DNA of 64,000 nucleotides from Providencia alcalifaciens (GTDB taxonomy: Bacteria > Pseudomonadota > Gammaproteobacteria > Enterobacterales > Enterobacteriaceae), in assembly GCF_020271745.1 (NCBI RefSeq), contig NZ_CP084296.1, positions 4,132,543-4,196,542 on the forward strand, in the 5' to 3' direction. Positions 33,341-42,839 of this stretch are shown here, in pieces (within the stretch, counting starts at the first letter, position 1; each line of letters begins with the position of its first letter). A program made the position numbers and the translations under genes. Under the pieces are notes generated by a model, which saw only the letters and a program-made list of their open reading frames with translations, was not told the origin of the DNA and did not search any database.

Positions 33341-33376
33341 AAAACCTATCTGTGCACTAGCCACAGATAGGTTTTT
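33341..33376. terminator. Bidirectional terminator, nadB / trmN6
   Basis: AAAACCTATCTGTG pairs perfectly with CACAGATAGGTTTT around a 7-nt loop, with T-runs on both strands. It overlaps the trmN6 stop codon. Confidence 0.92.
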
Positions 33377-34109
33377 AGTACTTAAGATAAAATGGCTGGA
33401 TCAACGAGATAAACTCATCTGTATAACTATCATCTGTTTTTTTCAACGCTAAAGACGAAATAACTGGCTCTGCAATCTTGAGCGTTAGCCCTAATAACAT
33501 TCGATGATATGGCGTATGTGCTTTATCCTGAACTTGCACGCGGTAAGCTAAATTCCAACCGCTTGCCATTGCCATCGCCTCAACTTTCTCACCCACTTCA
33601 TAAGGCAAAACCAAACAAAAAATACCGTCTAGTGCCAGACAATGTTTCGCACTATCTAATAATACTTGGTGAGTGAGGGTTCCGGTATAGCGAGCTTGAT
33701 CACGTTTTTCATCCCGACACGCTACTGCGGGTTCAAAATAGGGGGGATTACTCACGATTAAATCATACTGATGATTCGGCTGTTCGCTAAATGTAATAAT
33801 GTCCTGATGGAACACTCGTAGCCGTTCAGACCATGGCGACTCATCAAAATTTTCCTGCGCTTGTAACGCCGCTGCATCATCAAGTTCAACCGCATCAACC
33901 TGCACTTGCTCACTACGCTGAGCGAGCATTAAGGCAATTAGCCCACTCCCACTGCCTATGTCCAACGCATATTTTGTCGAATTAAGAGGCGCCCACGCAC
34001 CGAGTAATACCCCGTCAGTACCAACCTTCATCGCACAACGGTCATGGGCAACAAAAAATTGCTTGAAGGTAAAGCCGCCTTTTCGATAACACTTTTTTTG
34101 TTCGCTCAT
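33375..34109 (-). CDS. trmN6: tRNA1(Val) (adenine37-N6)-methyltransferase
   Basis: The 244-residue product has motif I ALDIGSGSGLIALMLAQ and the N6-adenine motif NPPYFEP. The N-terminal GGFTFKQFFVAHDRCAMKVGTDGVLLGAW is the YfiC signature. It lies next to nadB as in E. coli; there srmB is divergent from it, here three genes are inserted between the two. Confidence 0.94.
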   Translation of the reverse strand: MSEQKKCYRKGGFTFKQFFVAHDRCAMKVGTDGVLLGAWAPLNSTKYALDIGSGSGLIALMLAQRSEQVQVDAVELDDAAALQAQENFDESPWSERLRVFHQDIITFSEQPNHQYDLIVSNPPYFEPAVACRDEKRDQARYTGTLTHQVLLDSAKHCLALDGIFCLVLPYEVGEKVEAMAMASGWNLAYRVQVQDKAHTPYHRMLLGLTLKIAEPVISSLALKKTDDSYTDEFISLIQPFYLKY

Positions 34110-34268
34110 ACAGCCACTCTGGTTTAAATAGGATTTGCGTGAATATTCTCAATTTCAGCCCACAAATCGACAAATTCAATCTAATTTAAATAATATTATT
34201 CTCATATAATGAGAATGTCATTTGTTAGTGATTTTTTTTACTGCTAAGTTCGAGAAAAAGGAGATGCC

Positions 34269-35000
34269 ATGAACAGTATTAATAGAACACTAGATATCTT
34301 ATCGTTTGTCACGACTTGTGCATCTCCAATCACACCACAAACCATTTCCAAAGAGTTAGATATTCCTCTTTCAACAGTTTATCGGCTTTTAACTATTCTC
34401 ATAAACTGGGAATTTGTGACTTACTCTAAGCAATACGGTACATATACCGTGGGTGCGCAGAGTATCAAAACTCAAGAAAAATACTATCAGCACAGCTTGC
34501 TGATGACATCGTCAAAATCAGAGCTCCACGCATTAGCCAAAAAGACCCAAGAGACCGCGGCCATTATCACCGCCAACCTACGAGAAACCATTTGCGTCGA
34601 TAAAATTGATAGTGAACAAGCCGTGCGCTGCTCTTTTATTGTTGGACATGGCAATACCGTGATCCGCGGTGCTAGCGCGAAAACGCTCTTAGCCTACCGT
34701 GATGAACAGTACCAAGAATTGGTCTTCGAAACTCACGCCAAGCAGCTACACAAAGATAACTATTTACAGAAATTAAAACAGGATCTGATCCAAATCCGCC
34801 AGCAAGGCTATGGAATTTCCGTTAGTGAAATTGATGCTGGTGTTTTTGGCGCATCGGCACCTATTTTTAAAGGCAACGATATTTTAGCTGTCGTCTCTGT
34901 CATGGCACCTGAATTTCGTGCCATCAACCGCGTCGATGAGCTGATTAAAGCCACATGCCAAACGGCCCAAAATATAACAAAACTGATTAACATGGAGTAA
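34269..35000 (+). CDS. IclR-family transcriptional regulator
   Basis: The 243-residue product has an N-terminal winged helix (RTLDILSFVTTCASPITPQTISKELDIPLSTVYRLLTIL, residues about 5-45) and a C-terminal effector domain (RGASAKTLLAYRDEQ; GISVSEIDAGVFGASAPIF). AAAAAGGAG precedes the ATG. Its stop is 2 bp before the formimidoylglutamase gene and GGAG for that gene lies in its last codons, so the two are co-translated. It probably controls hutG and gltS in response to a glutamate-related ligand. Confidence 0.87.
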   Translation: MNSINRTLDILSFVTTCASPITPQTISKELDIPLSTVYRLLTILINWEFVTYSKQYGTYTVGAQSIKTQEKYYQHSLLMTSSKSELHALAKKTQETAAIITANLRETICVDKIDSEQAVRCSFIVGHGNTVIRGASAKTLLAYRDEQYQELVFETHAKQLHKDNYLQKLKQDLIQIRQQGYGISVSEIDAGVFGASAPIFKGNDILAVVSVMAPEFRAINRVDELIKATCQTAQNITKLINME

Positions 35001-35002
35001 CT

Positions 35003-35920
35003 ATGACACAACCTTTTCAATGGCAGGGTCGTACTGATGGTGAAACACAAGAACATTTACGTATTCACCAAGTCATCAACCAATGTTCACCCGCAGAGTT
35101 TGCCATTATCGGCTTTGCTTCGGACGAAGGTGTTCGTCGCAATAAAGGCCGCCAAGGTGCCAAGGCCGGTCCTGATGCCATCCGCCGCCAACTTGCTGGC
35201 CTGCCAATCCACCAGCCACTCGCTATTCGAGATGCGGGAACCGTAAGTTGTAACGATGGTGACCTGGAAGCGGCTCAGCGTCGCCTGTCCGATGAGATAA
35301 TCTCAGTGTTAGAACAGCGCCAAAAACCCATTGTTTTAGGTGGTGGGCACGAGGTCGGCTTTGCGAGCTTCCAAGGTGTTTTCGATTTCGTTCAAAAATA
35401 TCAGCCAGAAAAGACCATTGGGATCATCAATTTTGATGCGCACTTTGATTTACGTGAAGCATCAGAAGCCACATCCGGTACGCCATTTTTACAATCGTCG
35501 CAACTGTGTGCTAAGCATCATCGCCCTTTCAATTACCTGTGTTTAGGCATTGCGGATCACGGTAATACCAAAGTGCTATTCGATACAGCGGACCGCTTAG
35601 GCTGCCACTATATTCGCGATAAAGCCTTAACCGCGAGTTTATTACCACAAGCAATTGAACAAATTAAACAATTTATAAATTCTGTGGATTACCTGTATGT
35701 CACTGTGGATTTGGATGTGTTCTCTGCGGGTATTGCACCGGGAGTCAGCGCGCCAGCCGCTCGAGGGATTTCTACTGAAACATTTGATGAATTATTTAAC
35801 ATCATCAAATCTAGCGGCAAGATTGCGCTATTTGATATCGCTGAGTGCAATCCTGAATTTGATATTGATAACCACACATCAAAACTAGCAGCTTACTTGG
35901 TTTACCAATATTTATTCTAA
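35003..35920 (+). CDS. hutG: Formimidoylglutamase-like ureohydrolase (HutG type)
   Basis: The 305-residue protein has the binuclear-Mn ligands of the arginase fold: GGGHEVG, NFDAHFDLR and VTVDLDVFSAGIAPGVSAP. The N-terminal GFASDEGVRRNKGRQGAKAGPDAIRR is typical of HutG, which splits N-formimidoyl-glutamate into glutamate and formamide. No other hut genes are in the window. An arginase-like enzyme with another guanidino or formimidoyl substrate cannot be excluded. gltS follows after an ERIC element. Confidence 0.83.
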   Translation: MTQPFQWQGRTDGETQEHLRIHQVINQCSPAEFAIIGFASDEGVRRNKGRQGAKAGPDAIRRQLAGLPIHQPLAIRDAGTVSCNDGDLEAAQRRLSDEIISVLEQRQKPIVLGGGHEVGFASFQGVFDFVQKYQPEKTIGIINFDAHFDLREASEATSGTPFLQSSQLCAKHHRPFNYLCLGIADHGNTKVLFDTADRLGCHYIRDKALTASLLPQAIEQIKQFINSVDYLYVTVDLDVFSAGIAPGVSAPAARGISTETFDELFNIIKSSGKIALFDIAECNPEFDIDNHTSKLAAYLVYQYLF

Positions 35921-36033
35921 AAGCAGCAAACACAATAAAACGACTGATAAACAACTTTACCTTGTCTTTCAAAATATAAATAAAAGCTTAGTCAACTAAG
36001 CAACTAGTTAAAAATAAACCGCATTGTGGCCCT

Positions 36034-36050
36034 AACGCTGTAGCACGAAA
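36034..36050 (+). repeat. ERIC end fragment
   Basis: AACGCTGTAGCACGAAA repeats exactly the right end of the adjacent full ERIC element (36179-36195). It is probably a solo end or the scar of a second copy. Confidence 0.65.
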
Positions 36051-36081
36051 AACAATTTTATCGTGTCTTTAACAAGACATT

Positions 36082-36206
36082 TATACCCTTGGATTTCGAG
36101 TTACAGCTAGGCGGCTAGAGAGGATATCCCTAGGAGCATACATAAGTATGTGACTAGGGTAGCCGAACGCGGCCAACAACGCTGTAGCACGAAAGACATG
36201 GTATAA
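36082..36206. repeat. ERIC / IRU palindromic repeat
   Basis: This 125-bp imperfect palindrome lies between hutG and gltS. Its core reads CCTAGGAGCATACATAAGTA then TGTGACTAGGGT, close to the well-known ERIC core around the two standard ERIC primer sites. Both ends carry TATACC/GGTATA. ERIC elements sit in transcribed intergenic regions and can alter mRNA stability. Confidence 0.88.
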
Positions 36207-36222
36207 ATAAAAAGGGAAATAC

Positions 36223-37428
36223 ATGACATTCCAAATCGACACACTCACCACCCTCTTTCTAACAGTAATTTGCCTACTGATGGGTGTTCACCTCAAAAAA
36301 CGCATTGAATGGCTGCAACGTTTTTGTATCCCTTCCCCGGTTATTGGTGGTTTTTTAATCAGCTTACTTATTTGGGGATTAAAGTCTTTCGATTTAGCTG
36401 AAATTACGTTCGATACCAGCTTACAGTCATTCTTAATGGTGGCGTTCTTTACGACTGTTGGTATTGATGGCAGCTTCCGCGTATTAAAAAGCGGCGGGCG
36501 CTTACTCATTACTTACCTGTTAATTTGCTGGACATTAGTTATTTTCCAAGACACCTTTGGTGCTGGTCTGGCACATTTATTAGGTATCGACCCAGTTATC
36601 GGGATCATGGCGGGTGGTGTTTCCTTAACAGGTGGGCACGGTGGTGCGGCTGCCTTTGGTGGTATGGCTGAAGGTCTTGGCGTACAGTCTGCAACCGTTG
36701 CGGCGATTGCAGCGGCAACGTTTGGCCTGATTTCAGGAAGCTTATTAGGTGGCCCTATCGCGAGCTACTTAATTAAAAAACACAAAGTCACTATTCAAGC
36801 CGAAGAAAATGTTGAAAACGTGAAAGTTGAAGAGAAGTTGGCTGGTAAAATCGACTCTATCGACGCCCATGCATTCTTAAAAATGTTAGCGCTGATTTTA
36901 GGTGTGATGGTCGTAGGTCAATTTGCTTCTGCGCAATTCACTAAAGCCACAGGTTTCTCTTTACCAAGCTATGTAGGCGCAATGATTATCGCAATTATTG
37001 TGCGCAACATTAACGACCAAGTTGAAGTTGTTCGTATTAACCAAAAATCCATCAACTTAATTTCTGATGTTTCACTGGGCTTATTCTTAACCATGGCAAT
37101 GATGTCGCTTAAAATTTGGGAACTGAAAGTCATCGCGCTGCCATTATTCATCATCTTACTGGCGCAAACTATCGCCATCATCCTGTTCGTTGTTTTCGTC
37201 GTCTTCAGACTGTTAGGCAAAAACTACGATGCCGCAGTAATGTGTTCAGGCATGATGGGACATGGTTTAGGTGCAACACCGAACGCAATGGCTAACATGT
37301 CATCGGTCTGTGAGCGCTACAAGCAGGTTTCCATGAAAGCGTTTATGATTGTGCCATTAAGCGGTGCTGTACTTATCGACCTCGTGGGAATTCCTTACCA
37401 CACTTGGTTAATTAACATGCTCAGCTAA
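36223..37428 (+). CDS. gltS: Sodium/glutamate symporter
   Basis: The 401-residue membrane protein has about ten hydrophobic segments and two GltS repeats with the reentrant motifs GGVSLTGGHGGAAAFG (first half) and GMMGHGLGATPNAMANM (second half). It imports glutamate with Na+. The upstream hutG-like enzyme also yields glutamate, so the three-gene group appears devoted to glutamate supply. Confidence 0.93.
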   Translation: MTFQIDTLTTLFLTVICLLMGVHLKKRIEWLQRFCIPSPVIGGFLISLLIWGLKSFDLAEITFDTSLQSFLMVAFFTTVGIDGSFRVLKSGGRLLITYLLICWTLVIFQDTFGAGLAHLLGIDPVIGIMAGGVSLTGGHGGAAAFGGMAEGLGVQSATVAAIAAATFGLISGSLLGGPIASYLIKKHKVTIQAEENVENVKVEEKLAGKIDSIDAHAFLKMLALILGVMVVGQFASAQFTKATGFSLPSYVGAMIIAIIVRNINDQVEVVRINQKSINLISDVSLGLFLTMAMMSLKIWELKVIALPLFIILLAQTIAIILFVVFVVFRLLGKNYDAAVMCSGMMGHGLGATPNAMANMSSVCERYKQVSMKAFMIVPLSGAVLIDLVGIPYHTWLINMLS

Positions 37429-37440
37429 TTCCGCATCATC

Positions 37441-37477
37441 CCCCTTACCAACTATACGACATAGTTTGGTAAGGGGG
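37441..37477. terminator. Hairpin after gltS
   Basis: CCCCTTACCAA-CTAT pairs with ATAG-TTTGGTAAGGGG around a short loop. It is a strong stem but has no T-tract on the + strand. Confidence 0.6.
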
Positions 37478-37609
37478 AGCATTATCAGTAAGCCACTTCC
37501 TTATATACCCCCAGCCAACAAAAACAGGTAAACTCTGCACAAAGCTGATTTTTGTGGTGAACAATTTTGCTAACCTGTTTATAATCAGCGCCCCAAATAG
37601 AGGTATATC

Positions 37610-38965
37610 ATGACTGCATCCACATTTTCTGAACTTGAGCTTGATGAAAGCCTGATCACCGCGCTGACCAATAAAGGTTACGAGCGCCCGACGGCCATCC
37701 AAGAAGCTGCCATCCCTCCTGCAATGGATGGACGCGACGTTTTAGGTTCAGCCCCAACCGGAACAGGTAAAACTGCGGCATTCTTATTGCCAGCCATTCA
37801 GCATTTACTTGATTTTCCAAGAAAAAAATCAGGTCCGCCTCGCGTTCTGATTTTAACACCAACTCGCGAACTCGCTATGCAAGTCGCTGATCAAGCTAAA
37901 GAGTTGTGTGCTCATAATCATTTAGACGTTGCCACCATTACAGGCGGCGTTGCATATATGAATCACGCTGAAGTTTTCAGCGAAAACCAAGATATCGTCG
38001 TCGCAACCACTGGGCGTTTGCTGCAATACATTAAAGAAGAAAACTTCGATTGCCGCGCTGTGGAAATTCTGATCCTCGATGAAGCTGACCGTATGCTGGA
38101 TATGGGCTTTGCGCACGATATCGAAACTATCGCAGGCGAAACTCGCTGGCGCAAACAAACCATGTTGTTCTCCGCCACCCTTGAAGGTGAAGCGATTCGT
38201 GATTTTGCTGAGCGCCTACTCGAAGATCCTATCGAAATTGAAGCGGATCCTTCACGCCGTGAACGCAAGAAAATCCAACAATTTTACTATCGTGCTGATA
38301 CGTTAGAACATAAAACTGCGCTACTGTGCCACCTTATCAAGCAAGAAGATGTCACCAAATCGATTGTCTTTGTGCGTAAGCGTGAACGCGTTCGTGAAGT
38401 TGTTCAATGGTTGCGTGAAGCAGGTATTGAGCCTTGCTATATTGAAGGCGAAATGGTGCAAGCGAAGCGTAATGAAGCCGTTCGCCGCTTAGTGACTGGA
38501 CAAGTTAAAGTCCTCGTTGCGACAGACGTTGCTTCCCGTGGATTAGATATTGAAAATGTCAGCCATGTTTTTAACTTCGACTTACCGCGCACCGCAGATG
38601 TCTATTTGCACCGTATCGGCCGTACTGGTCGTGCAGGGCGTAAAGGTACTGCTCTTTCTTTAGTTGAAGCCCACGATTTCCCTCTACTGGGTAAAATCAC
38701 TCGCTACATCGAAGAACCGATTAAGATGCGTGTGGTAGATTCATTACGCCCAACAACCAAAGCGCCTTCTGAAGCGATGCTGAATAAGCCAAAACCATCT
38801 AAGAAAGTGCTAGCTAAGCGTAAAGAAAAGAAAAAAGAAGAGCAAAGCAAGAAAAAAGAAAAAGTACGCCATCGCGATAAGAAAAATATCGGTAAACGTC
38901 GCACTCCAGCTATGCCATCTACAACTGCACCATCGGCAACTGCGGATAGCAATAAAACCAAATAA
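37610..38965 (+). CDS. srmB: DEAD-box RNA helicase SrmB
   Basis: The 451-residue helicase has the Q motif, APTGTGKT, PTRELAMQV, DEAD in LILDEADRMLDMGF, SAT, and C-terminal HRIGRTGRAG. A Lys-rich tail follows (about 395-430). The N-terminus TFSELELDESLI and the FPRKKSGPPR stretch match E. coli SrmB, which helps early 50S subunit assembly. Confidence 0.96.
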   Translation: MTASTFSELELDESLITALTNKGYERPTAIQEAAIPPAMDGRDVLGSAPTGTGKTAAFLLPAIQHLLDFPRKKSGPPRVLILTPTRELAMQVADQAKELCAHNHLDVATITGGVAYMNHAEVFSENQDIVVATTGRLLQYIKEENFDCRAVEILILDEADRMLDMGFAHDIETIAGETRWRKQTMLFSATLEGEAIRDFAERLLEDPIEIEADPSRRERKKIQQFYYRADTLEHKTALLCHLIKQEDVTKSIVFVRKRERVREVVQWLREAGIEPCYIEGEMVQAKRNEAVRRLVTGQVKVLVATDVASRGLDIENVSHVFNFDLPRTADVYLHRIGRTGRAGRKGTALSLVEAHDFPLLGKITRYIEEPIKMRVVDSLRPTTKAPSEAMLNKPKPSKKVLAKRKEKKKEEQSKKKEKVRHRDKKNIGKRRTPAMPSTTAPSATADSNKTK

Positions 38966-38992
38966 CACTCAATCGAGTAATACTGACAAAAG

Positions 38993-39011
38993 CGGGCTTC
39001 GGCCCGTTTTT
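38993..39011 (+). terminator. Intrinsic terminator of srmB
   Basis: CGGGC-TTCG-GCCCG stem with a UUCG tetraloop followed by T5. Confidence 0.92.
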
Positions 39012-40458
39012 AATTCATTAGCTTATAGACCCTCTCCTTCATTACCCGGCTTTCATTTGTTAACGATTCTGCTTTTATCATATGATTATCTAAAATATCT
39101 CGGCAGTTATAGCCCTGATTATTTTCCATTCGCCAATCTGCGCCGTTCGATAATAATAATTCAGCAACATCTAAAGAGTGGCTATTTAAAGCATCATGCA
39201 ACGGGGTATTTCCCAAATTATCTCTCACGTTGACCATTAAACCATTACTCAGCAAAACTTCTGATTGAGACAATCTCCCACTTTGAGCCGCTAAATGTAA
39301 AACTGTTTTTTGCTGGGCCAACTGCATTTTTTTAATTCCCTGCCCGTATGGAGACTCCAATAATACTTTTATAAATTGGCTATTACCTGCACGAACAGAT
39401 TGCATGGCGAGTTTATCAATATCGCAGTGCTTATTTTTCATTGAAAGTAACGCTTTAAATTCACTAATGTTTTCTTTCTTAATTGAATTTTTACAACTTT
39501 CTTGCCAATTAAAACTTTGTTTCTGCTCTACGTTAGGAAATTCATTCAACATAGAATCCGCTGTTTTATCAAATTCACCTGTAATCGCATTCCAATTATT
39601 CCATGGTTTATGTTTGCACATCATCCTAATAATCTTAACCATTGAATGTGCAATAAAGCTCCTGGTCAACAAACGGTGTGGTAACCAGTCTTTCCAAGAA
39701 TTATGTTCGCTGTAAGCCATTTTGATACGGTTTCCCAACGCAGAAGGGATTGGTAACGTGTTTTGAAGTGCATCAAGCCAATCATATTGAACAGTATAAA
39801 AGCGTATCAAACCTTCATCTGCTTGTTGCTTAGCAATGTTATAATCCATTCCAATTTTATGTACTGTGTTTTGAGCAAGCCCTGAAGGACTAAATGAAAT
39901 ACAAGGTGATTGACTCGCCAATGCAGCGATTGATGCAAGACCTCCCCCTAGAGAGTGCCCTGTGCAGATAATATTGCCTTTCACGGCTCGATATAGAATA
40001 TTAGTTAACCCCACAGCCTGAAAGAATTGAGGTTCGTAATATCCTAGCCCTTGCCGAATATTGGCATAAAAATCGACAATATCATTCGTTCCCGCAAAGC
40101 AAATAATATACAGACCATTAAAACAACAAATATTCGATTGAAAGCCTGTAAATTCATTATTTAAAAGTTCTGCATCTATACCTAATTCATTAATTTTTGA
40201 CGTACTAAGCTTTTCGATTCCTTGAATATCACGCCAATGATGATGATAGGCACCTTGTGCTAGTAACGCTAAAAGATAATCTTTATTCTGTGCATCTCTT
40301 CCTAAAAACTCCTCTCTCGTGACATTCTTAGGCCATTTATCTCTAAAACTGCATGATGAATCTAAAAATGTATGTTGTTGATATAAATTTAAACCTTCCT
40401 CAACAAAAGAAAGCTCTTCCTTACTTACTGTCTGCTGTATTGCTGTACTAAATGGCAT
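39010..40458 (-). CDS. Lipase-like (class 3) protein with C-terminal ankyrin repeats
   Basis: The 482-residue protein has an alpha/beta-hydrolase region with an oxyanion-type motif CFAGTND (about residues 120-126) and the nucleophile elbow GHSLGGG (Ser169). Two to three ankyrin repeats follow at about 375-465 (KTVLHLAAQSGRLSQSEVLL, GNTPLHDALNSHSLDVAELLL). No signal peptide is seen. GGGAGA sits 4 bp before the ATG. It is inserted between srmB and grcA and is more AT-rich than its neighbours. A secreted or type VI lipase effector is possible but no adjacent secretion or immunity gene supports it. Confidence 0.72.
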   Translation of the reverse strand: MPFSTAIQQTVSKEELSFVEEGLNLYQQHTFLDSSCSFRDKWPKNVTREEFLGRDAQNKDYLLALLAQGAYHHHWRDIQGIEKLSTSKINELGIDAELLNNEFTGFQSNICCFNGLYIICFAGTNDIVDFYANIRQGLGYYEPQFFQAVGLTNILYRAVKGNIICTGHSLGGGLASIAALASQSPCISFSPSGLAQNTVHKIGMDYNIAKQQADEGLIRFYTVQYDWLDALQNTLPIPSALGNRIKMAYSEHNSWKDWLPHRLLTRSFIAHSMVKIIRMMCKHKPWNNWNAITGEFDKTADSMLNEFPNVEQKQSFNWQESCKNSIKKENISEFKALLSMKNKHCDIDKLAMQSVRAGNSQFIKVLLESPYGQGIKKMQLAQQKTVLHLAAQSGRLSQSEVLLSNGLMVNVRDNLGNTPLHDALNSHSLDVAELLLSNGADWRMENNQGYNCRDILDNHMIKAESLTNESRVMKERVYKLMN

Positions 40459-40546
40459 AAATTCTCCCTAACAAATGCTGTATGCTGGAAGAATATTGAA
40501 ATATAAATAACCAAGGGGGGAAATAATCTACTTTGTTAGGGGCAAA

Positions 40547-40575
40547 TAAAAAAGCCATTGAGAACAATGGCTTTT
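40547..40575. terminator. Terminator of grcA
   Basis: GCCATTG pairs with CAATGGC around a 4-nt loop, flanked by an A-tract and a T-tract, so it works for grcA on the minus strand and possibly both ways. Confidence 0.9.
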
Positions 40576-40618
40576 AGAATTTATTAAGGTAAGAGATCTA
40601 TTGACCCCTTAATGTTTA

Positions 40619-41002
40619 TTACAGGCTTTCAGTGAAAGTACGAGTAATAACGTCACGCTGTTGTTCAGGCGTTAATGAATTAAAACGCACTGCATAACCA
40701 GAAACACGGATAGTTAATTGAGGATATTTCTCTGGATTTTTTACTGCATCTTCTAATGTTTCACGGCTTAATACGTTAACATTTAAGTGCTGACCACCTT
40801 CTACACGAACAGTTGGTTTCATTTCCAGAGGAACTTCACGGCTCTCAAAAGCACCTAATTCATCTTTAGGAACAACCTGACCTTCGCTATAATCTGCTTT
40901 CGCACACACGCAACGAGCTTCATTTGTCTCGCTATCGATTAACCAGAAAGAGTTCAGCAGTGCTGCATTGTCACTTTTAGTAATTTGAATACCAGTAATC
41001 AT
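40619..41002 (-). CDS. grcA: Autonomous glycyl radical cofactor GrcA
   Basis: The 127-residue length equals the E. coli protein when starting at MITGIQITK. The glycyl-radical loop RVSGYAVRF is near the C-terminus. It replaces the damaged C-terminal part of pyruvate formate-lyase. An in-frame start four codons earlier is less likely. Two FNR boxes lie upstream. Confidence 0.96.
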   Translation of the reverse strand: MITGIQITKSDNAALLNSFWLIDSETNEARCVCAKADYSEGQVVPKDELGAFESREVPLEMKPTVRVEGGQHLNVNVLSRETLEDAVKNPEKYPQLTIRVSGYAVRFNSLTPEQQRDVITRTFTESL

Positions 41003-41128
41003 CTCGACCTCCACGTTCGAATCAGATTTTGATCAATCTTTGCTAACTGTTTTTAATCGCTGTTGATTGGATAATTGGTCTAACCAACCTGTTTACCTAA
41101 TATATACCAGCTAGAACCCCTACATTCT

Positions 41129-41142
41129 TTGATATTTATCAA
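41129..41142 (-). promoter_or_regulatory. FNR box 1 of grcA
   Basis: TTGATATTTATCAA matches the FNR consensus perfectly. If it is centred at -40.5, transcription would start near 41095. Confidence 0.88.
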
Positions 41143-41180
41143 ATATTTCGTATGGTAATTAACCAGGGCGGTGCATCTTC

Positions 41181-41194
41181 ATGATTTAAATCAA
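41181..41194 (-). promoter_or_regulatory. FNR box 2 of grcA
   Basis: ATGATTTAAATCAA matches 9 of 10 consensus positions. It lies 52 bp from box 1, close to the spacing of the two FNR sites (-40.5 and -93.5) of E. coli yfiD/grcA. Confidence 0.78.
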
Positions 41195-41341
41195 TATTCA
41201 CATTTTGACTTTTTAATTATTTTTGTAAATTTTCAAATTAATTTTAAGCGATTTTAGGGCGTTAGCGTAGAACAACACTTTATCTATGCGCCATGAACCA
41301 GTAAGCTACGAACCATAAAATACATCACTATGGGATCATTC

Positions 41342-42022
41342 ATGTCAAATACGATGACTTGGCACGACGTAATCGGTGCGGAAAAATCACAAACCTATTT
41401 CAAAGAGACTCTCGCATTTGTCGCAAAAGAAAGAGAAAGCGGAAAAGTAATCTACCCACCGCAAGAAGATGTTTTCAATGCATTTCGTTATACCGAATTA
41501 GCTGATATCAAAGTCGTTATCTTGGGACAAGACCCCTATCATGGGCCAGGACAAGCACACGGGTTATCCTTTTCTGTACGTCCAGGTATTAAAGCACCAC
41601 CTTCACTCGTCAATATGTATAAAGAGCTTGAGAAAGATATTCCTGGATTTGTCCGCCCGGAACATGGGTACCTGCTTAGCTGGGCCCAACAAGGGGTTTT
41701 ACTCCTCAATACGGTATTAACTGTAGAACAAGGTAATGCGCACTCACATGCACATCTAGGCTGGGAAACCTTTACTGATAAAGTGATTCAGGCGATTAAT
41801 GACCATACTGAGGGAGTGATTTTCCTTTTATGGGGCTCTCATGCACAAAAGAAAGGTCGCATTATCGATACTAAGCGCCACCATGTACTTAAAGCACCTC
41901 ACCCATCACCACTTTCTGCGCATCGAGGCTTTTTAGGATGTGGTCATTTCTCGCAAGCTAATCAATTGCTTGAACAACAAGGTCGCACTCCTATTGATTG
42001 GTATCCGGTTATTCCTGAATAA
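41342..42022 (+). CDS. ung: Uracil-DNA glycosylase
   Basis: The 226-residue enzyme has the catalytic-Asp motif [13 protein letters not shown] and the [11 protein letters not shown] loop. The ATG at 41342 (MSNTMTWHD) aligns with the E. coli start and has GGGA seven bases upstream; an ATG four codons earlier is possible. It removes uracil from DNA and is divergent from grcA, as in E. coli. Confidence 0.97.
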   Translation: MSNTMTWHDVIGAEKSQTYFKETLAFVAKERESGKVIYPPQEDVFNAFRYTELADIKVVILGQDPYHGPGQAHGLSFSVRPGIKAPPSLVNMYKELEKDIPGFVRPEHGYLLSWAQQGVLLLNTVLTVEQGNAHSHAHLGWETFTDKVIQAINDHTEGVIFLLWGSHAQKKGRIIDTKRHHVLKAPHPSPLSAHRGFLGCGHFSQANQLLEQQGRTPIDWYPVIPE

Positions 42023-42080
42023 ACGCGTTCTATAGCGAGTAAATGTGTTGGTGACAAAGCTTGTAGAAGTTCGTAATAGA

Positions 42081-42108
42081 AAAATGGGATGCTCAGCATC
42101 CCATTTTC
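42081..42108. terminator. Bidirectional terminator, ung / grpE
   Basis: AAAATGGGATGC pairs with GCATCCCATTTT around a 3-nt loop, T-rich on both strands. Confidence 0.9.
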
Positions 42109-42141
42109 GTTATATACCCTAAAACTATTTATGTTCTAAAC

Positions 42142-42738
42142 TTATTTAGAAACAATGACCATTGCAGGGCGCAACAGACGGTTATTCAAGGTATAACCCT
42201 TTTGCATCACGTTGATCACTTGTCCTGTACTGTGGTCAGGAGATTCAATCATGGTCATGGCTTGGTGAACCTCAGGGTTGAATGGTACATTTGCTGCATC
42301 AACAGGCTCAATACCAAACTTAGAAACGGTATCTAAGAACGTTTTCAACGTAAGGTCTAAACCTTCTAATATCGCTTTGATTTTTTCGTTGTCACGATCA
42401 GGACCAGCTGCCTTAATTGCACGCTCTAAGTTATCAATAACAGGCAACAATTCATTGGAAAACTTCTCAAGCGCAAACTTGTGGGCTTTTTCAATATCTT
42501 GTTCTGTACGACGACGAATATTTTCAATGTCAGCATGAGCACGTAACACCGCTTCGCGTTCAGTTTTACGGGACGCTTCAAGTTGCTGTTCAAGCTCAGC
42601 AATACGCGCTGCTAACGCTTGTTCTTCGGCTTGTAAATCTGCTTGTTGAGTATCAACTTCTTGCTCTGCTTGCACTTTTTGTGTTTCATTTTGCTCAGAA
42701 GCTTGCTCACCATGCATGTTTTGTTCTTTACTACTCAT
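42142..42738 (-). CDS. grpE: Nucleotide exchange factor GrpE
   Basis: The 198-residue product has a long N-terminal coiled coil (about 35-95, [31 protein letters not shown]) and a C-terminal beta domain ([31 protein letters not shown]). It releases ADP from DnaK. A sigma-32 promoter lies upstream. Confidence 0.97.
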   Translation of the reverse strand: MSSKEQNMHGEQASEQNETQKVQAEQEVDTQQADLQAEEQALAARIAELEQQLEASRKTEREAVLRAHADIENIRRRTEQDIEKAHKFALEKFSNELLPVIDNLERAIKAAGPDRDNEKIKAILEGLDLTLKTFLDTVSKFGIEPVDAANVPFNPEVHQAMTMIESPDHSTGQVINVMQKGYTLNNRLLRPAMVIVSK

Positions 42739-42780
42739 GAATATCTCCGCGTATTTAGCAATAATTCTATCTATGAGAGT

Positions 42781-42809
42781 ATTATGGGGATCTAATACAG
42801 GGATTCAAG
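42781..42809 (-). promoter_or_regulatory. Heat-shock (sigma-32) promoter of grpE
   Basis: Minus strand CTTGAAT (42803-42809), a 13-bp spacer and CCCCATAAT (42781-42789) match the sigma-32 consensus closely. Confidence 0.88.
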
Positions 42810-42839
42810 GGAAGTCATACAACGAGGAGTTAAAAAAGT

